The translations under genes were made by a program, and so were the position numbers. This document shows, piece after piece, positions 49,016 to 58,347 of a stretch of DNA of 64,000 nucleotides. Source of the stretch: Alphaproteobacteria bacterium (lineage in GTDB: Bacteria; Pseudomonadota; Alphaproteobacteria; Reyranellales; Reyranellaceae); contig VGCZ01000019.1 of assembly GCA_016869975.1 (NCBI GenBank), positions 1 to 64,000 on the forward strand, read 5' to 3'. A model generated the notes under the pieces. It searched no databases and was not told the DNA's origin. It saw only the letters and a program-made list of their open reading frames with translations. The number at the start of each line of letters is the position of its first letter. Positions within the stretch are counted from its first letter, which is position 1.

Positions 49016-50257
49016 ATGTGGCAGAGCCTGCTAGGTCTGATCGTGCTGACCGCGCTTGCATGGGCGCTGAGCGAGAACCGGCGCGCTGTCGCATGGCGGC
49101 CAGTGCTGATCGGCATCGCGCTGCAGGTCGCGCTCGCCGTGCTGTTCCTCCATGTGCCGCCGCTGCGCGAGGGCCTGTCGGCGCTGACCGGCGCGGTCGA
49201 CGCGCTGGCGGCGGCGACGCGGGCCGGCACGGCGCTGGTCTTCGGCTATCTCGGCGGCGCGCCCCTGCCCTTCGCCGAGAGCTTTCCCGGCGGCGGCTTC
49301 ATCCTCGCCTTCCAGGCGCTGCCGCTGGTGCTGGTGATCTCCGCGCTCTCGAGCCTGCTGTTCCATTGGGGCGTGCTGCCGGCCTTGGTGCGCGGCCTGT
49401 CCTGGGCGCTGGAGCGCACCATGAAGGTCGGCGGCGCGGTCGGCCTGTCGACGGCGGCCAATATCTTCGTCGGCATGGTCGAGGCGCCGCTGTTCATCCG
49501 GCCCTACCTGAAGCGGGTGAGCCGCAGCGAGTTGTTCGTGATCATGACATCGGGCATGGCCGGCGTCGCCGGCACGGTCATGGTGCTCTACGCCCTGATC
49601 CTCGGCACGGCGGTGCCCGGCGCGCTGGGCCACATCCTGCTGTCCTCGCTGCTGACCGCGCCGGCGGCGATCGTTGTGGCGCTACTGATGGTGCCTGATG
49701 ACCGGCCGCCGACCGGCGCCACGCTCGACACGGGCGAAGGCCGCGCCCATGGCAGCGTGGACGCCATCGTGCGCGGTACGGTGGGCGGGCTGGAGCTGCT
49801 GCTCAACATCATCGCCATGCTGATCGTGTTCGTGGCGCTGGTGGCGCTGGCGAACCTGATCCTCGGCCTGCTGCCCGACATCTGGGGTGCCAAGATCACG
49901 CTGCAGCGGGTGCTGGGCTGGGCGATGGCCCCGATCTGCTGGCTGATGGGCGTTCCCTGGGCAGAGGCCACCACCGCCGGCGGGCTGATGGGCGTCAAGA
50001 TCGTGCTCAACGAGTTCGTCGCCTATCTCGAGCTGGCGAAGCTGCCCGCCGGCGCCCTGTCGGAGCGCTCCAAGCTGATCATGACCTACGCGCTCTGCGG
50101 CTTCGCCAATTTCGGCAGCCTCGGCATCATGATCGGCGGCATCTCGGCCATGGCCCCCGAACGCCGCGCCGAGATCGTCGCGCTGGGGCCACGCACGATC
50201 GTGTCAGGCACCTTGGCCACCTGCATGACCGCAGCGCTGGTGGGGGTGCTGGTGTGA
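49016..50257 (+). CDS. Concentrative nucleoside transporter (NupC/CNT family)
   Basis: A 413-residue membrane protein with about ten helices. GLSTAANIFVGMVEAPLFIRPYL is the CNT signature, with the Asn and Glu that bind the nucleoside, and KIVLNEFVAYLELA and YALCGFANFGSLGIMIGGI are the second set of binding motifs. It brings nucleosides into the cell with Na+ or H+. No nucleosidase or phosphorylase gene is near. The ATG is preceded by GGGAG. A family A hairpin lies behind the stop. Confidence 0.94.
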   Translation: MWQSLLGLIVLTALAWALSENRRAVAWRPVLIGIALQVALAVLFLHVPPLREGLSALTGAVDALAAATRAGTALVFGYLGGAPLPFAESFPGGGFILAFQALPLVLVISALSSLLFHWGVLPALVRGLSWALERTMKVGGAVGLSTAANIFVGMVEAPLFIRPYLKRVSRSELFVIMTSGMAGVAGTVMVLYALILGTAVPGALGHILLSSLLTAPAAIVVALLMVPDDRPPTGATLDTGEGRAHGSVDAIVRGTVGGLELLLNIIAMLIVFVALVALANLILGLLPDIWGAKITLQRVLGWAMAPICWLMGVPWAEATTAGGLMGVKIVLNEFVAYLELAKLPAGALSERSKLIMTYALCGFANFGSLGIMIGGISAMAPERRAEIVALGPRTIVSGTLATCMTAALVGVLV

Positions 50258-50262
50258 GCGCC

Positions 50263-50290
50263 TCCCTTCCCTCGCCAGCGGGGGAAGGGA
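50263..50290. repeat. Hairpin repeat, family A
   Basis: TCCCTTCCCTCGC and GCGGGGGAAGGGA around CA, with near-perfect pairing. It lies six bases past the nucleoside transporter stop and 58 bases before the DppB-like start. Confidence 0.82.
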
Positions 50291-50347
50291 TACCGGACGG
50301 CATGTCGCTTGCAACGGAGGGGCCGCGCTCGATAGGCTGACGTCGAC

Positions 50348-51265
50348 ATGCTCCGTTTCCTCCTCCGCCGCTTTGTCGTCGCGCTGCTGGTCGCCGCCAC
50401 GGTGCTGACGCTCGCGTTCATGCTGACGCGGCTGTCGGGCGACCTGGCGATTTCGATCGCCGGCGCCAACGCGACGCAGGCCGATGTTGAGCTGATCCGC
50501 AAGGCCTATGGGCTGGACCGCCCGGTGATCGTGCAGTTCTTCGACTGGGTCGGCCGCGCGATGATCGGCGATTTCGGCGAGAGCTATTTCTTCAAGGCAC
50601 GCACCGCCGCGCTGATCGGCGAGCGCATGCCGGTGACCATCACCCTGGGCCTCACCGGCCTCTTGATCGCGCTGTTCGTGTCGATCCCGATGGGCATCGC
50701 CGCCGCGGTCAACGAAGGCGCCTGGGTCGACCGCGTGGTGCAGTTCATCGCCCTGCTCGGCCAGGCCATGCCGGGCTTCTGGCTCGGCCTGATCCTGATG
50801 ATCACTTTCGGCCTGCAGCTCGGCTGGCTGCCGATTTCCGGCACCGGCTCGTGGCAGCACTACGTGATGCCGGGCATCGTGCTGGCCTTCACCGCGATCC
50901 CCGCGCTCACGCGGCTGACCCGCGCCGGCATGATCCAGGCCATGAGCTCCGACTATATCCGCACGGCGCGCGCCAAGGGCCTGTCGCGCGCCTCGATCCT
51001 GCTCAAGCACGCGCTGCGCAACGCCGCGATCCCCGTCGTCGCCATCGCTGCCGTGCAATTGGGCTTCATGCTCGGTGGCTCGATCGTCATCGAATCGGTC
51101 TTCGCCCTGCACGGCGTCGGCTTCCTGGCCTGGGAGAGCATCGGCAAGAACGACTTCCCCGTCGTGCAGGCGGTGGTGCTGGTGCTGGCGGTGATCTACG
51201 TCGCGCTCACCATGCTGGCCGACATCCTCAACGCCGTACTCGACCCCCGGCTGCGCACCGCATGA
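50348..51265 (+). CDS. Peptide-type ABC permease (DppB family)
   Basis: A 305-residue membrane protein with six spans. RLSGDLAISIAGANATQADVE is the periplasmic loop after span 1, and the EAA-like loop is seen as YIRTARAKGLSRASILLKHALRN before the last spans. It forms the channel of a peptide/nickel/opine-type importer with the DppC-like protein, whose ATG lies in its TGA stop. It is the first gene of a four-gene operon that lacks its own binding-protein gene. Confidence 0.93.
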   Translation: MLRFLLRRFVVALLVAATVLTLAFMLTRLSGDLAISIAGANATQADVELIRKAYGLDRPVIVQFFDWVGRAMIGDFGESYFFKARTAALIGERMPVTITLGLTGLLIALFVSIPMGIAAAVNEGAWVDRVVQFIALLGQAMPGFWLGLILMITFGLQLGWLPISGTGSWQHYVMPGIVLAFTAIPALTRLTRAGMIQAMSSDYIRTARAKGLSRASILLKHALRNAAIPVVAIAAVQLGFMLGGSIVIESVFALHGVGFLAWESIGKNDFPVVQAVVLVLAVIYVALTMLADILNAVLDPRLRTA

Positions 51266-52122
51266 CCACGATGACCACCATCGCCGCGCCCCGGCGCGGC
51301 TGGCGCGCGGCCGGCACCTGGATCGGCGCGGTGATCGTCGGCCTGACGCTGTTCGCGGCAATCTTCGCGCCCTGGATCACGCCGCACGATCCCTACGCGC
51401 AGGACCTCGGCAAGCGCCTGCTGCCGCCGTTCTGGATGGACGGCCACAACCCGATGCACTTGCTCGGCACCGACCAGATCGGCCGCGACTATCTCTCGCG
51501 GCTGATCTACGGCGCGCGCATCTCCATGCTGATCGGCATCGGCGTCACCATCACCTCGGCGATCATCGGCATCGCCATGGGCGTGCTGGGCGGCTTCGTC
51601 GGCGGCAAGGTCGACGACGCGGTGCTCTTCGCCATCACCACGCGGCTGTCGATCCCCGTCGTGCTCGTCGCCCTGGCCGTGGTCGGCCTGATGGGCAGCT
51701 CCTTCACCCTGCTGGTGCTGACCCTGGGCCTGCTGCTGTGGGACCGCTTCGCCGTGGTGGCGCGCAGCACCACCATGCAGGTGCGCAACCTCGACTTCGT
51801 CTCGGCCGCCTGGTGCGCCGGCTGCTCGCGCTTCCACATCCTGTGGCGCGAGGTGCTGCCCAACATCGCGAGCCACCTCGTTGTCGTCGCCACCTTGGAA
51901 ATCGCGCTCGCCATCCTGCTCGAGGCGGCCTTGTCCTTCCTCGGCCTGGGCGTGCCGCCGCCGCTGCCGTCCTGGGGCCTGATGATCTCCGAGGCCAAGG
52001 AATACATGTATTTCAGCCCCTGGGTGATCATGATCCCCGGCATCGCGCTGTTCGTGCTGGTCCTGGGCATCAACCTGCTGGGCGACGGGCTGCGCGATCA
52101 CTTCGGCACGGGCACGCAGTGA
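51262..52122 (+). CDS. Peptide-type ABC permease (DppC family)
   Basis: A 286-residue membrane protein with five or six spans. HLLGTDQIGRDYLSRLIYGARISM is the DppC signature, and FVSAAWCAGCSRFHILWREVLPN is the cytoplasmic coupling loop. The start ATG overlaps the stop of the DppB-like gene. It pairs with DppB to form the translocation path. A family A hairpin lies between its stop and the DppD gene. Confidence 0.93.
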   Translation: MTTMTTIAAPRRGWRAAGTWIGAVIVGLTLFAAIFAPWITPHDPYAQDLGKRLLPPFWMDGHNPMHLLGTDQIGRDYLSRLIYGARISMLIGIGVTITSAIIGIAMGVLGGFVGGKVDDAVLFAITTRLSIPVVLVALAVVGLMGSSFTLLVLTLGLLLWDRFAVVARSTTMQVRNLDFVSAAWCAGCSRFHILWREVLPNIASHLVVVATLEIALAILLEAALSFLGLGVPPPLPSWGLMISEAKEYMYFSPWVIMIPGIALFVLVLGINLLGDGLRDHFGTGTQ

Positions 52123-52152
52123 TGCGGCGCGGTTATACGGGCCGTCCGCAGA

Positions 52153-52180
52153 TACCTTCCCCCGCCAGCGGGAGAAGGTA
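52153..52180. repeat. Hairpin repeat, family A
   Basis: TACCTTCCCCCGC and GCGGGAGAAGGTA around CA, with one mismatch. It is within the Dpp operon, eight bases before the DppD start, and its right arm gives the purine-rich sequence where a ribosome binding site is expected. Confidence 0.85.
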
Positions 52181-52188
52181 GGTACACC

Positions 52189-53165
<977 letters not shown>

Positions 53166-53169
<4 letters not shown>

Positions 53170-54128
53170 CCCCCGCCATCGAAGTGCGCGGCGCGCGGCG
53201 CACGTTCCGGGTGAAGGGCGCGATGTTTCAGCCCGACAAGCACGTCGTGGCAGTCGACGACGTGTCCTTCGCCGTGCCGGTCGGCGGCGTGCTGGGCGTG
53301 GTGGGTGAGTCCGGCTGTGGGAAGTCGACCTTGGCGCGGCTGATCCTCGGCCTGTTGCCGCCGGAGGCCGGCGAGATCCTGGTCGACGGTCAGCGCGTGC
53401 TGCAGATGGACCGCAAGGCGCGCGCGCGGCTGATCCAGCCGGTGTTCCAGGACCCCTTCGCCTCGCTCAACCCGCTACGCCGCGTGCGCGACATCGTCGG
53501 CTTGCCGCTGGCGGCGCAGGGCGGCATGAGCAGCGCCGAGATGGCCAAGCGCGTCGACGAGATGCTGGTGCGCGTCGGCCTCACGGTGGAGATGGGCGAG
53601 CGCCAGCCGGCGCAGCTTTCCGGCGGCCAGCGCCAGCGCGTCGCCATCGCCCGCGCCCTGGTGCTGCGGCCCCGCATCGTGGTGTGTGACGAGCCGACCT
53701 CGGCGCTCGATGTCTCGGTGCAGGCGCAGATCCTCAACCTGCTGGCCGAGCTGCGCCGCGACCTCAATCTCACCTACCTGTTCATCAGCCACAACCTCGC
53801 GGTGGTCGAGCACGTCGCCACCGAGGTGGCGGTGATGTATCTCGGCCGCATCGTCGAGCGCGCGCCCACCGACACGCTGTTCCACGCGCCCGAGCATCCC
53901 TACACCAAGGCGCTGCTCGCCTCGGTGCTGACGCCGGAGCCGGGGCTCGGCGTGCCCGATGTCGGCCTGGGCGATTCCCTGCCCGATCCCTCAAACATCC
54001 CGCCGGGCTGCCGCTTCCACCCGCGCTGCCCGGTGGCCATCGAGCGTTGCGCCAGCGTGGCGCCGGCGACCACGCCGAGGAACGCCGGTATCGTGGAGTG
54101 TCACCTCGTCCCGACGATCGCGGCCTGA
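53166..54128 (+). CDS. Peptide ABC ATPase (DppF family)
   Basis: A 320-residue ATPase. GESGCGKSTLARL, LSGGQRQRVAIARAL and VVCDEPTSALD are the expected motifs; CRFHPRCPVAIERC is the C-terminal cysteine motif. Its start overlaps the DppD stop. It is the last gene of the operon; the amidase gene is transcribed toward it, stop to stop, with 11 bases between. The cluster fits peptide, opine or related uptake. Confidence 0.95.
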
Positions 54129-54139
54129 TTGGATGATCT

Positions 54140-55618
54140 TCACGCCTTCTGCGCGACGTGCACCGCCGGCTTGCGGCCAGCGGTCCACTTGCCATCGATG
54201 GCGCGTTCGATCTGCGCGGCGAGCTGCAGCAGCAGGCCGTCGGCGCCCTGCTTGGCCTGCGCCTGGATGCCCAGCGGCAGGCCATTCTCCTGCGCCGCCA
54301 GCGGCAGCGAGATGCCGGGGACGCCGGTGAGATTGGCCAACGGCGTGTAGGCGAAAATGCGCCAGAGATTGGCGAACCAGTCATGCACCGACGGGTTGTC
54401 GCTGATCGTCAGGTACTCCCTGGTGCCGACGCGCGGCGTCGGCAGCGCCATGACGGGCGTGAGGATGATGTCCCACTCCTCGAAGAAAGTGCCGAAGCCG
54501 CGCGACGTGGCGTTGAAGGTCGCCTGCATGCGCGCGCGCTCGCTGTAGCTGGTGTTGATGCCGGCTTCCCAGATGCGGATGTTGATCGGCTCGATCAGAT
54601 CCCGGGGCGGCTTGTCGAGCCCGCGCGGCGCCAGCAGGTTGGAGATCGTCTGCGCGAAATTGCTGATGTAACAGGCGGTCTGGGCCGCGAAGGCCGCGCG
54701 CAGATCGACCTTGGGCAGCGCCCAGTCGACGGTGTGGCCCAGCCCTTCGAGGAACTTGCCGACGCGCTCCAGCTCCTTCACGAAATGCGGCACCGCCTTG
54801 TAGTCGCCCCACTCGTGCGACAGCGCGATCCTCAGACGGCCGGGATCGCGCTTGATCAGTTGCCCGTAGGGCTCGGCCGGCTGCCAGAACGGCATGAACT
54901 CGCCCGGCGCGCCGCCGCGGCAGGAATCGACGAACGCCGCCGTGTCGCGCACCGAGCGCGTGTGGCAGCCCTGGGTCGAGACCAGGCCGGTGAGGTCGGA
55001 GGCCAGCGGCGCGAGTGAGAACACGCCGCGCGAGGGCTTCAGCCCGATATTGCCGTTGGCGCCAGCCGGCAGGCGGATCGAGCCGCCGCCATCCGACGCA
55101 TGCGAGATCGGCACCGCGCCGCAGGCCACCATCGCCGCCGTGCCGGCCGAGGAGCCGAGCGTGGTGAAATCCGTGTTCCAGGGATTGCGCGTGACATAAA
55201 CCTCGGGGTTCTCGGCCGAGGAGCAGCAGCCGAACTCCGGCGTTGTCGTGCGACCCATGATGTTGAGGCCGGCGCCCCGGATGCGGCCGGTGAGATAGGT
55301 GTCGGCCGCCGCGCGATTGCCGCGCATCAGCGTGGAGCCCATCTCCTGCAGCCGGCCCTTCAGGGTCGGGCCGAGGTCCTTCATCAAATAGGGCACGCCG
55401 GCGAACGGGCCGTCGAGATTGGCGCCATCTCGCGCCGGATCGGCGACGACGTCGTCGAACACCTCGACCACGGCGCTGAGCTTCGGGTTCGTCTTCTCGA
55501 TCGCCGCCGCGGCCTGCGCCGCGAGCTCGGTCGGCGTCAGCTTCTTCGCCCGCACCAGATCCGCCAGAGCGACGGCATCAGCCTTCGCCCACTCGTCCCA
55601 ACTCATCGCCACTGTCAT
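54140..55618 (-). CDS. Amidase-signature hydrolase (II)
   Basis: A 492-residue amidase-signature enzyme with Lys in VPYLMKDLGPTLKG, the cis-serine region TLGSSAGTAAM (the usual GGSSGGS is changed to GSSAGT) and the nucleophile in ASDGGGSIRLPA. The triad is kept although two glycines of the loop are different. It hydrolyses an amide. Placement opposite the Dpp importer operon suggests that its substrate may be imported by that system. The ATG at 55618 has GGTGG upstream; one at 55606 is possible. Confidence 0.88.
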   Translation of the reverse strand: MTVAMSWDEWAKADAVALADLVRAKKLTPTELAAQAAAAIEKTNPKLSAVVEVFDDVVADPARDGANLDGPFAGVPYLMKDLGPTLKGRLQEMGSTLMRGNRAAADTYLTGRIRGAGLNIMGRTTTPEFGCCSSAENPEVYVTRNPWNTDFTTLGSSAGTAAMVACGAVPISHASDGGGSIRLPAGANGNIGLKPSRGVFSLAPLASDLTGLVSTQGCHTRSVRDTAAFVDSCRGGAPGEFMPFWQPAEPYGQLIKRDPGRLRIALSHEWGDYKAVPHFVKELERVGKFLEGLGHTVDWALPKVDLRAAFAAQTACYISNFAQTISNLLAPRGLDKPPRDLIEPINIRIWEAGINTSYSERARMQATFNATSRGFGTFFEEWDIILTPVMALPTPRVGTREYLTISDNPSVHDWFANLWRIFAYTPLANLTGVPGISLPLAAQENGLPLGIQAQAKQGADGLLLQLAAQIERAIDGKWTAGRKPAVHVAQKA

Positions 55619-55713
55619 GATCCACCATGCCCCGCGCCTGAAACCCGCGGGCCTATAGTCGCGCCGCGCCTGGGATTGCACAATCGTCGACACGTGCGGC
55701 GTCGCTCATGACG

Positions 55714-55739
55714 CCCTCTCCCCGCGTGCGGGCAGAGGG
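55714..55739. repeat. Hairpin repeat, family B
   Basis: CCCTCTCCCCGC and GCGGGCAGAGGG around GT, with one mismatch. It lies in the divergent gap between the amidase and the LLM oxidoreductase genes. Confidence 0.8.
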
Positions 55740-55827
55740 AGGAAAACGCCACACGCGATCGACGGCTGGTTGCTCTCGGCGCTCCTCCCCGGCAGGCTCA
55801 GCCCCGAACCGGCCAAGGAAGGGGACC

Positions 55828-56862
55828 ATGGAATTCGACGTCATGACGCGGGCCACCACGTGGCAGAACGTGGCCGATCTCGCCCGCCGGGTGGAGGCCC
55901 TGGGATTCTCCGGCATGCTGTTCACCGAGGGCCATCAGGTGCCGTGGATGAACATCGCCGCAGCGTCGCTGGCGGCGCCCTCGCTGCACTTCTCCACCGG
56001 CATCGCGATCGCCTTCGCGCGCAGCCCCATGGTCTCGGCCGAGATCGCCTGGGAGCTGGCGCAGAACACCGGTGGCAAGTTCCGCCTGGGCCTGGGCAGC
56101 CAGGTGAAGGCCCATATCGAGCGGCGCTACGCCGGAACCTTCGACAAGCCCGCGCCGCAGATGAAGGACTATGTGCTGGCGGTGAAGGCCTGCCTCGCCG
56201 CCTTCCGCCGCGAGGCGCCGCTCAAGCACGAGGGCCCCTACTACAAGATGAGCCTGCTGCCCGAGCAGTGGACGCCGCCGCGCCACGCGCACGAGGACAT
56301 CAAGGTCGATATCTCCGCCGTCGGTCCCTACATGGTCCGCGTCGCGGGCGAAGTGGCCGACGGCGTGCACGTGCATCCCATGCACTCCCAGCACTACATC
56401 AGGAACCGCCTGCTGCCGGGCGTCGCCGAGGGCGCCAAGCGCGCCGGCCGCAACCCCAGCGCGGTCGACCTGATCGTGCCGGTGATCGTCGCGGCGGGCG
56501 ACACGCCGGAGGAGCGCGCCAAGCCCATCTCGGAGGCCAAGACCACGATCGGCTTCTACGGCGCGACACCCAACTACGCCTTCCAGTTCGACGACCTCGG
56601 CCATGTCGGCCTGCGCGACAAGCTGCGCGACGCGCTGCGCGCCAACGACAACGCGCGCACCCAGGCCCTGATCACCGACGAGGTCCTCGACCAGTTCGCC
56701 CTGGTCGCGAGATGGGACGACGTCGCCGACAAGATGATCCAGCGCTACAAGGGCGTCGCCTCGCGGCTGGTGATCTACCTCGCCTCGCACTGGCGCGAGA
56801 TCGACGGCAAAACCTTGGGGCGCTGGGGCGAGGTGGCGCGGGCGGTGAGGAAGGCCGGGTAG
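55828..56862 (+). CDS. LLM-class flavin-dependent oxidoreductase
   Basis: A 344-residue TIM-barrel protein of the luciferase-like group. LARRVEALGFSGMLFTEGH, FSTGIAIAFARSPMVSAEIAWELAQNTGGKFRLGLGSQ and HPMHSQHYIRNRLLPG are typical of the F420- or FMN-dependent subfamily TIGR03617. It oxidises or reduces small organic compounds using reduced flavin or F420; whether F420 is made by this species is unknown from the window. AAGGAAGGGG upstream of ATG 55828 supports the start. Confidence 0.88.
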   Translation: MEFDVMTRATTWQNVADLARRVEALGFSGMLFTEGHQVPWMNIAAASLAAPSLHFSTGIAIAFARSPMVSAEIAWELAQNTGGKFRLGLGSQVKAHIERRYAGTFDKPAPQMKDYVLAVKACLAAFRREAPLKHEGPYYKMSLLPEQWTPPRHAHEDIKVDISAVGPYMVRVAGEVADGVHVHPMHSQHYIRNRLLPGVAEGAKRAGRNPSAVDLIVPVIVAAGDTPEERAKPISEAKTTIGFYGATPNYAFQFDDLGHVGLRDKLRDALRANDNARTQALITDEVLDQFALVARWDDVADKMIQRYKGVASRLVIYLASHWREIDGKTLGRWGEVARAVRKAG

Positions 56863-56867
56863 TCGGA

Positions 56868-57251
56868 TTAGCGCCGCGTCGGCGCATCGAGTTCGGCGTA
56901 CCAGGCGCGCGCCTCGGCGACGCCGCGGAACATGCGGCACAGCCGCGACTCGGCGGTACGGCCGACGAAGTAGGCCGCCAGCTCGCGCTCGGCTTCCGAC
57001 GTGACCACCAACGCCACCGCGCCGTCGAAACCCTCGGGCTTGCGCGCGCGCACGACCTGGCTGAGCGCCGTCAGGTCGCCGGAGCGCAGATCGAGATGGG
57101 CGCGCGAGGCGTCGAAGATCGCGCGGTAGCCGACGGCGCCCTGCCCCACCAGGGCCGTGAGATAGGCATCGAGGTCCTGTCGTGTCAGCGACCCCGTCGC
57201 GATCGCCACGATCGTCCGCTCTCCATGATCGATCGTCCACGATAACGGCAC
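56868..57251 (-). CDS. Small STAS/SpoIIAA-like protein
   Basis: A 127-residue soluble protein of alternating strands and helices (GSLTRQDLDAYLTAL, YRAIFDASRAHLDL, DGAVALVVTSEAERELAAYFVG). The plan and size resemble the STAS/SEC14-like DUFs found in many Proteobacteria. The start is a GTG with GGAG nine bases upstream. It lies between two flavoprotein genes on the other strand. No partner kinase or phosphatase is adjacent, so its signalling role is unknown. Confidence 0.6.
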   Translation of the reverse strand: MPLSWTIDHGERTIVAIATGSLTRQDLDAYLTALVGQGAVGYRAIFDASRAHLDLRSGDLTALSQVVRARKPEGFDGAVALVVTSEAERELAAYFVGRTAESRLCRMFRGVAEARAWYAELDAPTRR

Positions 57252-57356
57252 GTTCGATCGCTCCTAACCGTGATGCGGAAGCCCTGCCATGGACGCCGCT
57301 GCCGCGTCCTATGCCATCATGATACCACGGCGTCACACGCAGGACAGGCTAGCTCC

Positions 57357-58304
57357 ATGTTCGAAGGCAACCGCGTCACCGCGCATACACGTTCGCGTTA
57401 CCCGATCTTCCAGTCACCGATGACCTGGATCGCGCGCGCACCCTTGGTCACCGCCGTATCCAAGGCCGGCGCCTTGGGCCTGCTCGAGAACTCTATCCGT
57501 GACCTCAGCGTCACCAAGCGCGAGTTCGCCGATGTCCGCGCCGCGACCAACGCGCCCTTCGGCGTCAACCTGCCGATCCGCTACCTGCAGATGGACCCCA
57601 AGGAGGAGGACGCGATCATCGGCTGGCTGCTCGACCAGGGCATCCACTTCGCCACCACCTCGGCCGGCGACCCGACGCGCTACACGCGGCGCCTGAAGGA
57701 CGCGGGCGTCGTCGTCTACCACGCCACCGCCACCCTGCGCGGCGCGGTCAAGGCGGTCGACGCCGGTGTCGACGGGCTGATCGTCGAGGGCGCCGAGAGC
57801 GCGGGCATCCGCAATCCCGAGGAGGTCCATACCTTCGCGCTCTTGCAGGCGGTACGCGAGGCGGTCGACGTGCCGATCGTCGCCGCCGGCGGCATCGTCG
57901 ACGGCCGCGGCATGGCGGCGGCCTTCGCGCTCGGCGCCGAGGGCGTCACCATGGGCACGCGCTTCGTCGCCTCGGTCGAAAGCCCGGTGCATATCAATTA
58001 CAAGCGCGCGATCGTCGATGCGCCGATCACCGGCACGATCATGACCGACAACCCGCCGCGCGCCCGCTCACGCGGTTTGCGGACGCCCTACTCCGTGGCG
58101 GTCGCCGAAGGCACGCGCGAGCGGGCGCTGCGCAGCTCGACGATCGAGATGCTCTACGTCCAGGGCGATGTCGAGAACACATCGGGCGCCGCCGGCGAAA
58201 GCGCCGGGCTGATCCACGACATCAAGCCGGTGCAGCAGATCGTCGACGAAACGATCAAAGGCTTCTGGCGCGAGATCGACCGGCTGGCGGCGTTGCGGCG
58301 GTAG
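57357..58304 (+). CDS. NPD-type FMN oxidoreductase without the catalytic His
   Basis: A 315-residue TIM-barrel flavoprotein related to nitronate monooxygenase (2-nitropropane dioxygenase) and FabK. FQSPMTWIARAPLVTAVSKAGALG and VAAGGIVDGRGMAAAFALGAEGVTMGTRF bind FMN. Where class I nitronate monooxygenases and FabK have a GGH segment after EG-x-E, this protein reads VEGAESAGIRNPEE, so the catalytic His is absent. It may act as a different reductase or oxygenase. ATG 57357 is chosen for the family N-terminus. Confidence 0.8.
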   Translation: MFEGNRVTAHTRSRYPIFQSPMTWIARAPLVTAVSKAGALGLLENSIRDLSVTKREFADVRAATNAPFGVNLPIRYLQMDPKEEDAIIGWLLDQGIHFATTSAGDPTRYTRRLKDAGVVVYHATATLRGAVKAVDAGVDGLIVEGAESAGIRNPEEVHTFALLQAVREAVDVPIVAAGGIVDGRGMAAAFALGAEGVTMGTRFVASVESPVHINYKRAIVDAPITGTIMTDNPPRARSRGLRTPYSVAVAEGTRERALRSSTIEMLYVQGDVENTSGAAGESAGLIHDIKPVQQIVDETIKGFWREIDRLAALRR

Positions 58305-58311
58305 ACAAGCC

Positions 58312-58338
58312 ACCTTCCCCCGCAAAGCGGGGGAAGGT
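58312..58338. repeat. Hairpin repeat, family A
   Basis: Perfect arms ACCTTCCCCCGC (58312-58323) and GCGGGGGAAGGT (58327-58338) around AAA. It lies between the stops of two convergent genes and could act as a two-way terminator. Confidence 0.9.
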
Positions 58339-58347
58339 AGTGGCGGG

